Shown here: piece after piece, positions 35,920 to 44,891 of the stretch
Layout: each line of letters starts with the position of its first letter
Position numbering within the stretch: position 1 is the stretch's first letter
Assembly: GCA_900540905.1 (NCBI GenBank)
Contig: UQHR01000008.1
Coordinates: forward strand, 4,777-68,776
Reading direction: 5' to 3'
Length of the DNA stretch: 64,000 nucleotides
Origin: an uncultured Collinsella sp.
GTDB taxonomy: Bacteria > Actinomycetota > Coriobacteriia > Coriobacteriales > Coriobacteriaceae
The notes under the pieces: generated by a model
What the model saw: the letters and a program-made list of their open reading frames with translations, nothing else
The model's database searches: none
Told to the model about the DNA's origin: nothing
Position numbers and translations under genes: made by a program

Positions 35920-37161
35920 ATGGCGTACAAGACGCTCGAAAAACTCTTTTATGCAGATCCAAGCTCCGATCGTTATGCTTGCCATGACGAGCTGCTGCGC
36001 GAGCGCCTTACTGCCGACGGCACGGTGCGGACTGGAATTCACCTTGAGCATGGTGAACTGTTCGCTTGTGTTCCTTTGAACCTGTCCGTTGCTAGCGAGC
36101 GGATCCTCAGAAAAGAGCGAAAGATTTCCAACCTGTGGAACAGCTTGCCTTATGTGGCTTTGGGGGCCTCGATTCGTTCGCTGGTGCTTGAGGAGGTTGT
36201 TTTCAGCAACGAGATGGAGGGTGTGCACAGCACGCGGCGCCAGATTGAAGCGGCGCTGGAGTCTGCGGAGGATGCTGCGGCCGAACTTTGCGGTGCCGCC
36301 GAAAAGGAGCACACTCCTTTTATTGAATTCGCTCGCCTCTACCTTCAGCTGGTGGATGGTTCAAGTCGTCCCGGCAAACCCGAGGATATCCGCGAGATTT
36401 TCGATGCCGTCACTAAGGGCGTGCTTGACCCGAAGGACCGTCCGGATGGCAAGATGTTCCGTTTGGGTCCCGTTGTGATTGAGAACAGTCGGGGCAAGAT
36501 TCTCCATCAGGGTGTTTCCTCGGAGCCCGAAATCATTGACCTCCTTGGCAAGATGATAGAGTTGGGCAATCGCGAAGATGTCCCAAGCCTCTATGCAGCC
36601 TCAATCTGCCATTTTCTCTTTGAGTATATTCACCCCTTCTATGACGGTAACGGGAGAACGGGGAGGTACCTTCTCGCGTTGAGCCTGAACGAGACGTTGT
36701 CGCAGCCTACGGTGTTGTCGCTCTCTAGGACGATTGCTGAGAATAAAACCGCATATTACAAGGCGTTTGACGTGGTGGAGAGGCCCCTTAACGGTAGCGA
36801 GGCTACTCCGTTTGTTGCAATGATTCTTGATTTGGTCGAGCAAGCGCAAGATGCCGTTCTGAGCGATTTGGCCGAAAAGCGCGTACAACTCGATGATCTC
36901 AAGCGGGCGATCGATGAGCTCGACGATACGTTTACCGAAAGGGCAAAAGATATTCTGTTTTATGCGGCACAGATGCATATCTTCGGTGCCTTTGGCGAAT
37001 CTACGCTTGATGGTGTGTCGGGCTATCTCGATGTGACAAAGCCGACAGCGAGTAGGTCATTGTCGAGCCTAATCGCTGCCGGATATTTAGAAAAAGTGTC
37101 CGCAAGGCCGCTCGTGTGCAAGATGACGGTGGCGGGACTTAATCTGCTCGGGCTAGAGTGA
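35920..37161 (+). CDS. Fic-family AMPylating enzyme with C-terminal winged helix
   Basis: The Fic core motif HPFYDGNGRTGR (238-249) is complete, including the catalytic His and the phosphate-binding GNGR. The inhibitory-helix motif SNEMEG (96-101) lies in the N-terminal domain, as in self-inhibited Fic proteins. The last 100 residues contain a helix-turn-helix-like segment (GVSGYLDVTKPTASRSLSSL). Fic enzymes transfer AMP to target proteins, often as toxins or regulators. 413 residues is normal for this class. Base use is more AT-rich than the flanks. Neighbours point to an accessory role. Confidence 0.88.
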   Translation: MAYKTLEKLFYADPSSDRYACHDELLRERLTADGTVRTGIHLEHGELFACVPLNLSVASERILRKERKISNLWNSLPYVALGASIRSLVLEEVVFSNEMEGVHSTRRQIEAALESAEDAAAELCGAAEKEHTPFIEFARLYLQLVDGSSRPGKPEDIREIFDAVTKGVLDPKDRPDGKMFRLGPVVIENSRGKILHQGVSSEPEIIDLLGKMIELGNREDVPSLYAASICHFLFEYIHPFYDGNGRTGRYLLALSLNETLSQPTVLSLSRTIAENKTAYYKAFDVVERPLNGSEATPFVAMILDLVEQAQDAVLSDLAEKRVQLDDLKRAIDELDDTFTERAKDILFYAAQMHIFGAFGESTLDGVSGYLDVTKPTASRSLSSLIAAGYLEKVSARPLVCKMTVAGLNLLGLE

Positions 37162-37288
37162 ACATCGGTTATCAGACAAATGAACACTCCGAGCGTTTGC
37201 CCGCCATTCCTCCATGGTGTGAAATCACTCTTATCCTATTGAGGCGCCTTTGAGGTTGCCAATGGACTGTTGCGGCAAGCGGTGAAAG

Positions 37289-38761
37289 CTATGATTCAAT
37301 TTCGTTTGTCACATACGCCAGGAGTTCATCGTCTAAGGCCTTCAGAGAGTTCTTGATTTCTCGCCTGCGCTCGCGAGCCTGTTCGATTTTTGCATCACAT
37401 TCTCGTTTTGCCTTGAATTCGAACGGGCTGAAAAAGGAACGTCTGCTCTTAAGCTCTCGAAGTTCGTTCCCCAGCCGGTCAAATTCATCTTTGAGCGCTT
37501 GTTTTTGCGTCTTTTTAACAGGATTATCTAACCAGTATTTGGCTTGGAGCTCTGCTTCTTTTTCAGCGCGCTCACGTTCCTTCTTCTTCTCGGAGTCGTA
37601 TTCGTCACGCTTTGCCATGTCCTCTTTGAGGCGTTCCTTTCGTAACGTGATCGCCTCGGCATTTAGTGAAAAGCCTTCCTTCACGCTATTTGACACATAT
37701 GCGCCGTGGGCTCTCGTATAGGTTTTATGTCCTATGTTCAACTCTTCAATTACACATAAGTTTGACCACACATTGAACAATAACTCGGGTGCCAAGATAA
37801 GACCTGTAATCGAATGGCCCTCAGTCTCTGTCTCTAAGAATTTAATCGCGGTTCTCAACGCTAATTCATATCGATTGTATACGAGCGTGCACATGTCGAA
37901 AGCGTCCTCTTCTGCGGACCGGTCGACGCCGCTGCCGTCAAGAAAGTAATCAAAAATGTTGTTGTTTTCCCACTTGTCTCGCCATTTGGTTACACCGTCT
38001 ACTACAGAGCTGTCGATGATGTTTGCTGCCGTAAAATACATTCGTGGTATCTCTTCAGTAAAGAGGTACTTCTCCATGTCTGTATCAATTAAAGCGTGGC
38101 GTTGGCTGTCGGAAATATCCGGAGACTTGAGCATTTCTTTCTTTGCTTTGCAAAAAGTAAAGGAAAGTTTGCCGATTGCTTCCCATTGGCTTTTTCTTAT
38201 TTCGAGATGGGATGCCAGCGTGCCTGCAATCAACGCGAGATTATCATCTGATGGTGTGTTGATTATTGGCTTGGCATACAAGGAGCTAACTGCTTCGATA
38301 ATATCATCGAGGTGCAGTTTTAGACTTTTGATGACGCTCCACGCATGAATTAGGCCTTCACAGGTTTTTACTTCATTTGGAAGCAGTTGAAAGGTTTTGA
38401 GAAAACAGTCCGAAGATTCGCGAAGGCGATTGTTTTTAATTGTCAGTTGCCAGTCGATTGCTATTGACTTAATTGCCCAAGCATCAATGTTGTCCAAATC
38501 AATCTCTAACACCTTGTTCGCATATCGTTCGGCTTCGCAGAAGTTTCTGGTTTTGCATGCAGTTTTGGCCAACGTGAGCAGCCTTTCTGCATCGGCCGTC
38601 TTGTCTGTTTTCACCGTGCCTTCGATTTGAACAACGCCTTCAACCATCATTTTCTTTGCGGACTCGAGCGTATATTTCATACCGCAGTTTTGACAGACGA
38701 AGAAATCCCCATCTTTGACGATTTCGGTACCGCCGCAAAGTTCACATTTCAGGGCTTTCAT
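37289..38761 (-). CDS. Zinc-ribbon and helical-repeat protein (YdjG-like)
   Basis: The ATG at 38761, 4 bases after the upstream stop, starts MKALKCELCGG. The zinc ribbon uses CELC and CQNC, a TFIIB-type layout. Residues 60-150 look like a TPR-type helical solenoid (AERYANKVLEIDLDNIDAWAI), and the C-terminus is a long charged coiled coil (EKKKERERAEKEAELQ and later KAKRECDAKIEQARERRREI). It is the last gene of the island operon. Bacillus YdjG has a similar zinc ribbon. The function is unknown; a role at the membrane with the SPFH protein is inferred. Confidence 0.6.
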   Translation of the reverse strand: MKALKCELCGGTEIVKDGDFFVCQNCGMKYTLESAKKMMVEGVVQIEGTVKTDKTADAERLLTLAKTACKTRNFCEAERYANKVLEIDLDNIDAWAIKSIAIDWQLTIKNNRLRESSDCFLKTFQLLPNEVKTCEGLIHAWSVIKSLKLHLDDIIEAVSSLYAKPIINTPSDDNLALIAGTLASHLEIRKSQWEAIGKLSFTFCKAKKEMLKSPDISDSQRHALIDTDMEKYLFTEEIPRMYFTAANIIDSSVVDGVTKWRDKWENNNIFDYFLDGSGVDRSAEEDAFDMCTLVYNRYELALRTAIKFLETETEGHSITGLILAPELLFNVWSNLCVIEELNIGHKTYTRAHGAYVSNSVKEGFSLNAEAITLRKERLKEDMAKRDEYDSEKKKERERAEKEAELQAKYWLDNPVKKTQKQALKDEFDRLGNELRELKSRRSFFSPFEFKAKRECDAKIEQARERRREIKNSLKALDDELLAYVTNEIES

Positions 38762-38765
38762 GAAG

Positions 38766-39374
38766 CTAGACCTCTTTCTTTTCAACGATATATATCCATG
38801 CAAGAAGCGTTTCTTTGCGAATGAGAATCCGGGCAGTAATTCTTTTGCCGTCGCGATCTTCGATTAGCACCAAACCGGTTGGAAACAGATATGTCTGTCC
38901 GTGTGCAATCCCATTTCGAAGATGGCGAAATAGGCACTGCATTCTGTTTTCATCACCGCTGCGGCGCTCGATGGAGTTGTCCTCTCGGAGCGTTAGTTTG
39001 ACATCCTTGTGTAGGACCGCTCTTGGGTGTTCGGCGCATATTTCTTTATCTAGGGCCATGTTCTCCAGAGTTCCATCAATGGTCTGGCTTCCTATGAAAA
39101 TGAAAGAGGTTATCCCGGACTCCTTTAATAGCTTTCTCTCTAGTATCTTGATGGAGGGTCCGTTCCAACCTAAAGACGTCAACGTTCGCTGCGTTGACAA
39201 AGCGGTCTTATCTTTTGCGATGGGTGCTTGCAAAACGTAGAACCGAAATAGCTCTGATAGCTCGTCTGGCGTAAAGCAATCTGATAGAGGGGCTCGATAA
39301 CCCTCGAGTTTGAATTTAGTGCTGTTGCAGGAGTGTTGATAGTTTTCATTGACGTGTGATTTATTGGTTCCCAT
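38766..39374 (-). CDS. Probable HEPN-domain protein (pEK499_p136-like)
   Basis: The motif LFRHLRNGIAHGQTY contains R153-N-G-I-A-H158, the Rx4H catalytic signature of HEPN ribonucleases, in a helical context typical of the pEK499_p136 group. The N-terminal half (about 1-120) is of unknown fold. HEPN proteins act as RNases in toxin-antitoxin and abortive systems. At 202 residues it is a normal size. It lies 12 bases after the membrane-protein gene and 4 before the zinc-ribbon gene. No antitoxin is obvious beside it. Confidence 0.65.
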   Translation of the reverse strand: MGTNKSHVNENYQHSCNSTKFKLEGYRAPLSDCFTPDELSELFRFYVLQAPIAKDKTALSTQRTLTSLGWNGPSIKILERKLLKESGITSFIFIGSQTIDGTLENMALDKEICAEHPRAVLHKDVKLTLREDNSIERRSGDENRMQCLFRHLRNGIAHGQTYLFPTGLVLIEDRDGKRITARILIRKETLLAWIYIVEKKEV

Positions 39375-39386
39375 ATCCGGCTTCCT

Positions 39387-40052
39387 TTAGCGCTTATTTA
39401 TGATTTCCTGCTGACGGATATATGCTTTTAGTTGCTTACAAGTATCTTGGGCGTCGGGGAGCGAATTTGCTTTTACCGCTTTGTCGAGATTTTCGATAGC
39501 GATAGGTATCAAATTTGAAAGGGGCCGGTTTCCAGTTTTATCTAAAACGGGGTTTGCGTAGCGCATAGTTTCCAGAACGTCTGCGATTGCCGGTTTCAGA
39601 TCGCTAGGTGCTTCTTCTAGGAGCAGTTCGAGTTTGATTTTGTTTGATTTCATTGAATTGGTAAGTGTCGAGACATGTTCCTCGACATCTGAGGTTTGAC
39701 TCTCGGATGCATTTGCTACACACAACGTAATTACTGACGTGCCAAGTAAAAGGATGCTGAAACCCGAAAGAACGGACAACGCATCGGTCTTTAGCGCTGC
39801 TCCGAAAAGAACTAGGGTCAGCTGGATTGCAAATGAAGCCCCCATGAGAACTGTCTTGGAAATACCAAGCAGCTTTAGTTTCTTTACGGGGTCATGAAGG
39901 AGGACTGCGACCAACAAGGAGAGCGCAACCAAAGAGAATGCGCTCTCAATCCAAAAGGTAGTTGAGGGTCCAAATAAAAGTACGGCCACGCTTTCGATAA
40001 CTATGAAGAGGGCTACGGGGGTTGCTGCAACATATGCCTGCGTGTTCTTCAT
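39387..40052 (-). CDS. Four-helix membrane protein of unknown function
   Basis: The ATG at 40052 overlaps the SPFH gene's TAA by one base (TAATG) and has GGAGGT upstream; the annotated frame can extend 21 codons further. Four hydrophobic segments occupy residues 8-130, followed by a cytoplasmic helical domain (KLELLLEEAPSDLKPAIADVLE and later NLIPIAIENLDKAV) of about 90 residues. The tail could bind partners. In the ydjGHI comparison this would be the YdjH position, but no direct similarity was established. Confidence 0.6.
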   Translation of the reverse strand: MKNTQAYVAATPVALFIVIESVAVLLFGPSTTFWIESAFSLVALSLLVAVLLHDPVKKLKLLGISKTVLMGASFAIQLTLVLFGAALKTDALSVLSGFSILLLGTSVITLCVANASESQTSDVEEHVSTLTNSMKSNKIKLELLLEEAPSDLKPAIADVLETMRYANPVLDKTGNRPLSNLIPIAIENLDKAVKANSLPDAQDTCKQLKAYIRQQEIINKR

Positions 40053-41158
40053 TATGACCTCCGTGCTCCGCACTCGGGACAGAACTTCTCGGTTCCAGAG
40101 AAGCGATATCCACACTCGGAACAGAACTTTGCAGCACTTTGCTGCGAATTGGTATCCGTTGGGATGGGCTGCGTCGCGGACGTGCTGGTCGCTTGTGAGA
40201 GTGCATCGGTCATAACTGACCCCATGGTCCCACCAACACCGGCCATTACGCCTAGGCCGATTCCCATGTTTGCATATTCGCCAACCGCTTCGTTTTGGGC
40301 CATCTTTTCGGCAACATCGAAGCTGCGTTCCTGTTGATAGGTATAGCCTTCGATTTGCCGTTTCTCTGCGCGTGCTTTTGCGGAGATTACGGTTCGCTGC
40401 GCCGCGGTTTCTTGTTCGATAACGCTGACTTGCTGCTTTATCTGCGCCTCGCGTACGTCGGCATATTGCTTGAAATGGAGATCCTTAAACTTCTCGTATA
40501 TCGGGTCGCCTTCGGGCTTGACGATGGCGGTGACCAGCATTTGCGTTAACGAGAGACCGTATGCGGCAAAGTCGGGAAGCAGCTTGTTCTTAAGCGAGCC
40601 AGATAACTCTTCCAGGTGTGTATCAAGTTCGAAAATGGAGAGTTTTTGTTCGGTTATTACTTGTGCAAGATGAGTTTTTATGCGAGTTTGCAGGAAAGCT
40701 TTGAAATAACTGATCAACTTGTCCTGGGAGAGCAAGGCTTCGGTTCCAACAAGTTTGAGAAGAAGCCTGCGGGGCTCTTTTACAGCAAGAGCCATCTCTC
40801 CTGATGCCCCGAGCGAAAGCGGAAATCCATAAGTCGGTTCCATGAACTGAATCTTGGAATTGGTTCCCCAGCGGATGCCCATCTGCTCGATGAGGTTAAC
40901 GAAGTAGATCTCTGAGTGAAAGGGGCTGACGCCACCGGTTGTTATCTTCGAAATGCCGTTCAGTAGCGGTAGATTTTAAGTCTCAAGTTCATGCCTGCCC
41001 GGTCCAAACGAATCCAGGGCCTGTCCATTAAGGAAGAAAATTGCTTCTTGGGTCTCGTGGACAATGAGTTGCGAACCTGTATTGAAATCTTCTGAGGGGT
41101 GTTTCCAGATAAAAGTTTGGTTATTGCCCTCATATGTGATGACATCCGTGATGCTCAT
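40052..41158 (-). pseudogene. SPFH-domain zinc-ribbon protein (YdjI-like), interrupted by an in-frame TAA
   Basis: The first 60 codons (41158 to 40979) encode ITDVITYEGNNQTFIWKHPS up to GRHELET, then a TAA at 40976-40978 stops translation. The same frame continues for 307 more residues: NLPLLNGISKITTGG, then GIRWGTNSKIQFMEPTYGFP, an SPFH domain, a helical segment with GGTMGSVM and a C-terminal zinc ribbon (CSECG and CPECG). The family has Gln at the stop position, so CAA to TAA is the simplest change. A restart at 40882 would give a 276-residue protein without the N-terminus. Either a recent nonsense mutation or a sequencing error. Confidence 0.8.
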
Positions 41159-41177
41159 AGTCCTCCTACTTCCATGG

Positions 41178-42110
41178 TTAGTAATGCGGATTTGCTAGGA
41201 TGGCCGTCGTTGCTACGACGGCAAAAGTAGTGCTGAGACCCAGGCGCAGGATGTCGCCGGGGTACAGCTGGGCGGGTGCGCCGGAGCTGATGTCAAGTTC
41301 GCTGTTATCGGCTGCTCGAATCAGATACGTGCCGTTGGTCGAACCGAGATCTTGTGCGTACCAAGCATTGTTCTCGGCGAAGATACGGAGATGCCTGGCG
41401 GAGACATCCAGCCCAACATCGGTGACAGCGCTGTCTTCGAGTGCGAGCGCTCCGATGATGGAGCCCATGACAGAAGGCTCAATGACATAAGGGCCGCCGA
41501 CGACGAGTTCGTTGTCGATCCTGATAAGGCCGATCGCATGTTCGGTGCCTGTTTGTTTTAAATCGCATGGACAGAAAGAAATGCTTGAGGGGGTAAACGA
41601 CCTGACGTTCTCTGCGAATTCAAAGCGGTTCCGGATGTACGCGATAGCGCGGGCCGGATCGCACCAACAGGCGGTCGAAACAACGAGCGCGATTGAGATA
41701 AGAGCCCTGTAATCTTTGTCTGGCTGGTAGCTGACGAGGCGCGAGACGGCGTTCCGGTAAAGGAGCCCATTACGCCCACAGGTACTGAGCGCTTGAGCCA
41801 TCGCGTCAGTCGCTGCCGCAATCATGGTATAGATGTCGGCGTTCGAATACCCTTTTTCCTGTAGCTTGTGCAGGATTTGATTCGATGCGCAGGACCAGTC
41901 GGCAAAGTAGCGATCTTCTAGGGAGCCCGGCTGCGAGTGCACAATCGTGCGCGAAAGCCAGCTGGTGTCCTGTGCCATTTGGGCGGTAGGCTGTCCATTT
42001 GTTAACGGCAGATCGGATAGTAACAGTTCAGCAAGTGCGCGATGGCTCAGAGTAAATGAAGTCTTGAACAGGGAGAACATGACCTCGAGCGGTGTTTGCC
42101 GTCTTGGCAT
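41178..42110 (-). CDS. FHA-domain protein
   Basis: The C-terminal 100 residues form a forkhead-associated domain: VIEPSVMGSI, the SARHLRIF stretch and DLGSTNGTYL, the core that binds phosphothreonine. The first 200 residues are helical, with no recognised domain (RYFADWSCASNQIL and similar). GGAAGGGAGA precedes the ATG. It is the first gene of the island operon, 19 bases before the SPFH gene. Phosphothreonine recognition implies a partner kinase, which is not in the window. Confidence 0.75.
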   Translation of the reverse strand: MPRRQTPLEVMFSLFKTSFTLSHRALAELLLSDLPLTNGQPTAQMAQDTSWLSRTIVHSQPGSLEDRYFADWSCASNQILHKLQEKGYSNADIYTMIAAATDAMAQALSTCGRNGLLYRNAVSRLVSYQPDKDYRALISIALVVSTACWCDPARAIAYIRNRFEFAENVRSFTPSSISFCPCDLKQTGTEHAIGLIRIDNELVVGGPYVIEPSVMGSIIGALALEDSAVTDVGLDVSARHLRIFAENNAWYAQDLGSTNGTYLIRAADNSELDISSGAPAQLYPGDILRLGLSTTFAVVATTAILANPHY

Positions 42111-42303
42111 GACATTCTCCCTTCCTTGACCTTATTCGCTAAATTAAGGATAAGGGTGCCACTAGCCGATTTTACTGTGCAACAAATTGCATGTCGGCGA
42201 GCGGTCGCGCCGCCTGATGCGTTTGCTCCAGCATGAAAGCTGGTTATCTTAGGGTGCTATGCGGTCGCGTTTTGATCAGGATGGCATGGCTCAACCGCCC
42301 TTC

Positions 42304-42533
42304 GGGAAACTGTGTCCCGTAATGGACGTCCAGAGTGGGATGTAGTTTCTGCGAAAGACCTGTTGCGGAAACGGTATCCCAGAATCGGCGTTCGAAACGG
42401 GACGCAGTTTCCGCAAGGGGGTCTGGGGGGAACCATGTCCCGTTCTGAGCTGAAATACCGGGACGCAGCTTCCCTTGCAAACAGAACAAGGCGCGCTGCC
42501 TGCGGTTGATGCAGGCAACGCGCCTTTTACGTT
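42304..42533 (+). repeat. Right copy of hairpin-rich repeat flanking the accessory island
   Basis: Same order and orientation as the left copy: GGGAAACTGTGTCCC, GGGATGTAGTTTCT, GCGGAAACGGTATCCC, GGGACGCAGTTTCC, then GGGACGCAGCTTCCC and the final GCGCGCTGCCTGC hairpin. The copies start 6.8 kb apart. The 560-base stretch 42111-42671 contains this repeat and the dehydrogenase remnant, and otherwise no gene. Between the FHA start and 42303 I saw only AT-rich sequence that may hold the operon promoter. Confidence 0.85.
42488..42526 (-). terminator. Bidirectional terminator at repeat end
   Basis: A 16-base arm (42488-42503) pairs with 42511-42526 with one mismatch around a 7-base loop. The minus-strand side is followed by TTGTTCTGTTT, so it can end hom transcription; the plus side reads TTTTAC. 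The same hairpin is degenerate in the left repeat copy. Confidence 0.75.
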
Positions 42534-42570
42534 GGGCCTCGTTGAGGTTCGAAGTCGTGGCTTGCGACCG

Positions 42571-42643
42571 TTAGGAGCGGGCGGCTCCGTCGACGGGGAG
42601 CACGGCGCCCGTGACATAGGAGGACATGTCGCTCGCTAGGAAA
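42571..42643 (-). pseudogene. 3' remnant of a short-chain dehydrogenase gene
   Basis: Reading the minus strand gives FLASDMSSYVTGAVLPVDG then AARS and a TAA. This is the conserved C-terminus of FabG-type short-chain dehydrogenases. No upstream coding sequence in any frame continues it: homology stops near 42643 and is followed by an AT-rich segment, then the hom stop. It therefore looks like a gene truncated by insertion or deletion at the right border of the island. Confidence 0.75.
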
Positions 42644-42671
42644 ACATATATGCCGTATAACGAAGAGCGAA

Positions 42672-44015
42672 CTAGTTCGCCATAACGCCTTCGGTCCAGG
42701 CCTCAACGTCCTCGATGCGCAGGACGTTGGCGACCTCGGCCACGCAGCCGACGCTGGCAAGCTCGGCGGCGGCAGCCTGGACGTCCTTCTCGAGCGCGCG
42801 GTGCGTCAGGAAGATGACCGAGCAGGTGTCGGTGACGCCCGACTTGCCATCCTCGACCTGATTGATGAGCGAGATCGAGATGTTGTGCTTGGCAAAGATA
42901 TCGACCGTCTCGGACAGGGCGCCCACGCGGTCGGCGACCTTCAGGCGCACATAGTACTTGGTCTGGAGTTCGTCCATGGGCTTAAAGGCGAGGTTGTGGC
43001 CGTAGGGCTCGATCTCGGGCAGCGGTGCCACGCCGCGGCTGATCTGCTCGGACAGCGACAGGATATCGCCTACGACGGCGCTCGCGGTGGGGAAGGAGCC
43101 TGCGCCGGCACCGTAGAACATGGTCTCGCCCACAGCGTCGCCCACCACGTAGACGGCGTTCATGGCGCCGTTGACCTTGGCGAGCATGTGGTCGGCAGGG
43201 ATTAGCGTGGGGTGCACGCGGACGTCGACGCCGGCATCGGTGTTGCGGGCGATGCCCAGCAGCTTAATGGTGTAGCCGAGCTCGCGGGCCTGGGCGATGT
43301 CCTCGGCGCCGATGGTACGGATGCCCTGCTGGTAGACGTCGTCGGTGGTCACGCGGGTGCCAAAGCCGATGGAGGCGAGGATGGCCGTCTTGCTGGCGGC
43401 GTCGAAGCCGTCGACGTCGGCGGACGGATCGGCCTCGGCGTAGCCCTTGGCCTGGGCGTCGGCGAGCACGTCGGCGTAATCGGCGCCCTCGGCGTCCATG
43501 CGCGACAGGATGTAGTTGGTGGTGCCGTTGAGGATGCCGGCGATGGTCAGGATCTTGTTGCCCACCAGGTCGTGCTCGAGCGTGCTGACGATGGGGATAC
43601 CGCCGCCGCAGCTGGCCTCGCACTTGATCTGCACGCCGCACGCGCGCGCCTTCTCGGCGAGCGTCTCGACATGACGGCCCAGCAGGGCCTTGTTGGCAGA
43701 GACGACATGCTTGCCGTTCTCGAAGGCGGTGGTGAAGATTTCGGTCGCGGGGTGCTCGCCGCCGATGAGCTCGACGACGATATCGACGGCGGGGTCGGTG
43801 ACGACGTCGTGCCAGTCGCTCGTAAAGGCCTCGCGCTCAATACCGGCGGCTTCGGCCTGCTCCCAAGCAAGCGCGCAGGCGCGGGTCAGCTTAAGGTCGA
43901 TGCCGTAGGCGGCCAGGTACTCATCGTGGTGGCTTTTGATCAGACGGGCCACGCCGCCGCCGACGGTTCCCAGACCGATGAGGCCGACGTTCACGGTGCG
44001 CAGGGGTTCGCTCAT
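42672..44015 (-). CDS. hom: Homoserine dehydrogenase
   Basis: Catalyses NAD(P)H reduction of aspartate semialdehyde to homoserine, for threonine and methionine synthesis. Seen: the Rossmann loop GLIGLGTVGGGV at the N-terminus, the VSANKALLGRH segment, GTTNYILSRMDAEG with the YAEADPSADVDGFDAASK catalytic region, and a C-terminal ACT domain (VRLKVADRVGALSETVDIF). At 447 residues it has normal length; ACT domains give feedback control by threonine. No thrC or thrB is adjacent. The ATG follows GAGC only weakly. Confidence 0.93.
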   Translation of the reverse strand: MSEPLRTVNVGLIGLGTVGGGVARLIKSHHDEYLAAYGIDLKLTRACALAWEQAEAAGIEREAFTSDWHDVVTDPAVDIVVELIGGEHPATEIFTTAFENGKHVVSANKALLGRHVETLAEKARACGVQIKCEASCGGGIPIVSTLEHDLVGNKILTIAGILNGTTNYILSRMDAEGADYADVLADAQAKGYAEADPSADVDGFDAASKTAILASIGFGTRVTTDDVYQQGIRTIGAEDIAQARELGYTIKLLGIARNTDAGVDVRVHPTLIPADHMLAKVNGAMNAVYVVGDAVGETMFYGAGAGSFPTASAVVGDILSLSEQISRGVAPLPEIEPYGHNLAFKPMDELQTKYYVRLKVADRVGALSETVDIFAKHNISISLINQVEDGKSGVTDTCSVIFLTHRALEKDVQAAAAELASVGCVAEVANVLRIEDVEAWTEGVMAN

Positions 44016-44218
44016 AGATAGCTCCTTCGTGCATCTTATGGATGGATTAACCGCTTAAAGGTTGAGTGCATTCTAGCGTGAAGTGCGGGCGCGTGCTTGC
44101 CTGGCAGCGGGAGCAGCACAAAACGGCACCCCCGAAACGCTGCGGAAACATTGGAAACACGCTTGCTACAAACGAACTTCCGTAACAAACTGTCAACGTT
44201 TGCACCATAAGGTTTGCC

Positions 44219-44620
44219 CTGTGCGACTGGGGCATGCAGGCGCTCGTCGGCCCCGTCACGACTGGTGCCGCCGTCGCCGTCTCGGGCGAGATCGCCGACG
44301 ATATGCTCATTACCCCGTTTTCGGCTGACGATGAGAAGAATGCCGACTTCGTCAAGGCCTATAAGGATGCCTACGACGAGACGCCCAACCAGTTTGCCGC
44401 CGACGCCTACGATTGCGTCCACGCCATCGTCGAGGCCATCGACAAGGCGGGCATCGATATTACGGCCGACGGCGCCGACATTGCCGGCGACCTTGCCAAG
44501 GCCATGCGCAAGATCAAGATCGAGGGCCTGACGGGCGAGCTCACGTGGAACGACGAGGGCCAAGTCGAAAAGCCTGCTACGGCCTATGTGATTCAGGACG
44601 GCAAGTACATCGCCGCCTAA
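44219..44620 (+). pseudogene. Decayed livJ copy with internal deletion
   Basis: The fragment LCDWGMQALVGPVTTGAAVAV matches residues about 110-130 of the intact livJ, then passes via DDMLITPFSADDEKNADF straight into its C-terminal third (about residue 295 onwards). Signal peptide, lipobox and the first 100 residues are gone, and about 153 residues in the middle are missing. The junction falls at an ITP/MTP segment repeated in the parent. The remaining frame is open to the stop at 44620. Not expected to bind substrate. Confidence 0.8.
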
Positions 44621-44891
44621 GTGCATATACAACGAGACCGGTGGGGTCGTTTTATTCAGGGTAAGGACGCTTGTAACGGAATGGAAACATTACTTTCACA
44701 CAATAAAGTGGCTAAACTGCATAAACAGACAGGGATACGCATATTTATGGATAAATGGACAAAGTAAAAGAAAAGTTGAAATAATCGCCACTTTTCTCAA
44801 CTAAAGCGTCTACTATTTTGCGAACGCCGAACACGGCGAAGGATGGCCTGTCGGGTAACCGAAACCCGACGAGATTTGAGAGGAGAGCCGC

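Noticed and set aside
40976..40978. Stop-codon recoding in the SPFH gene
   Set aside because: The codon is TAA, not the TGA or TAG used for selenocysteine or pyrrolysine, and no recoding structure is visible.
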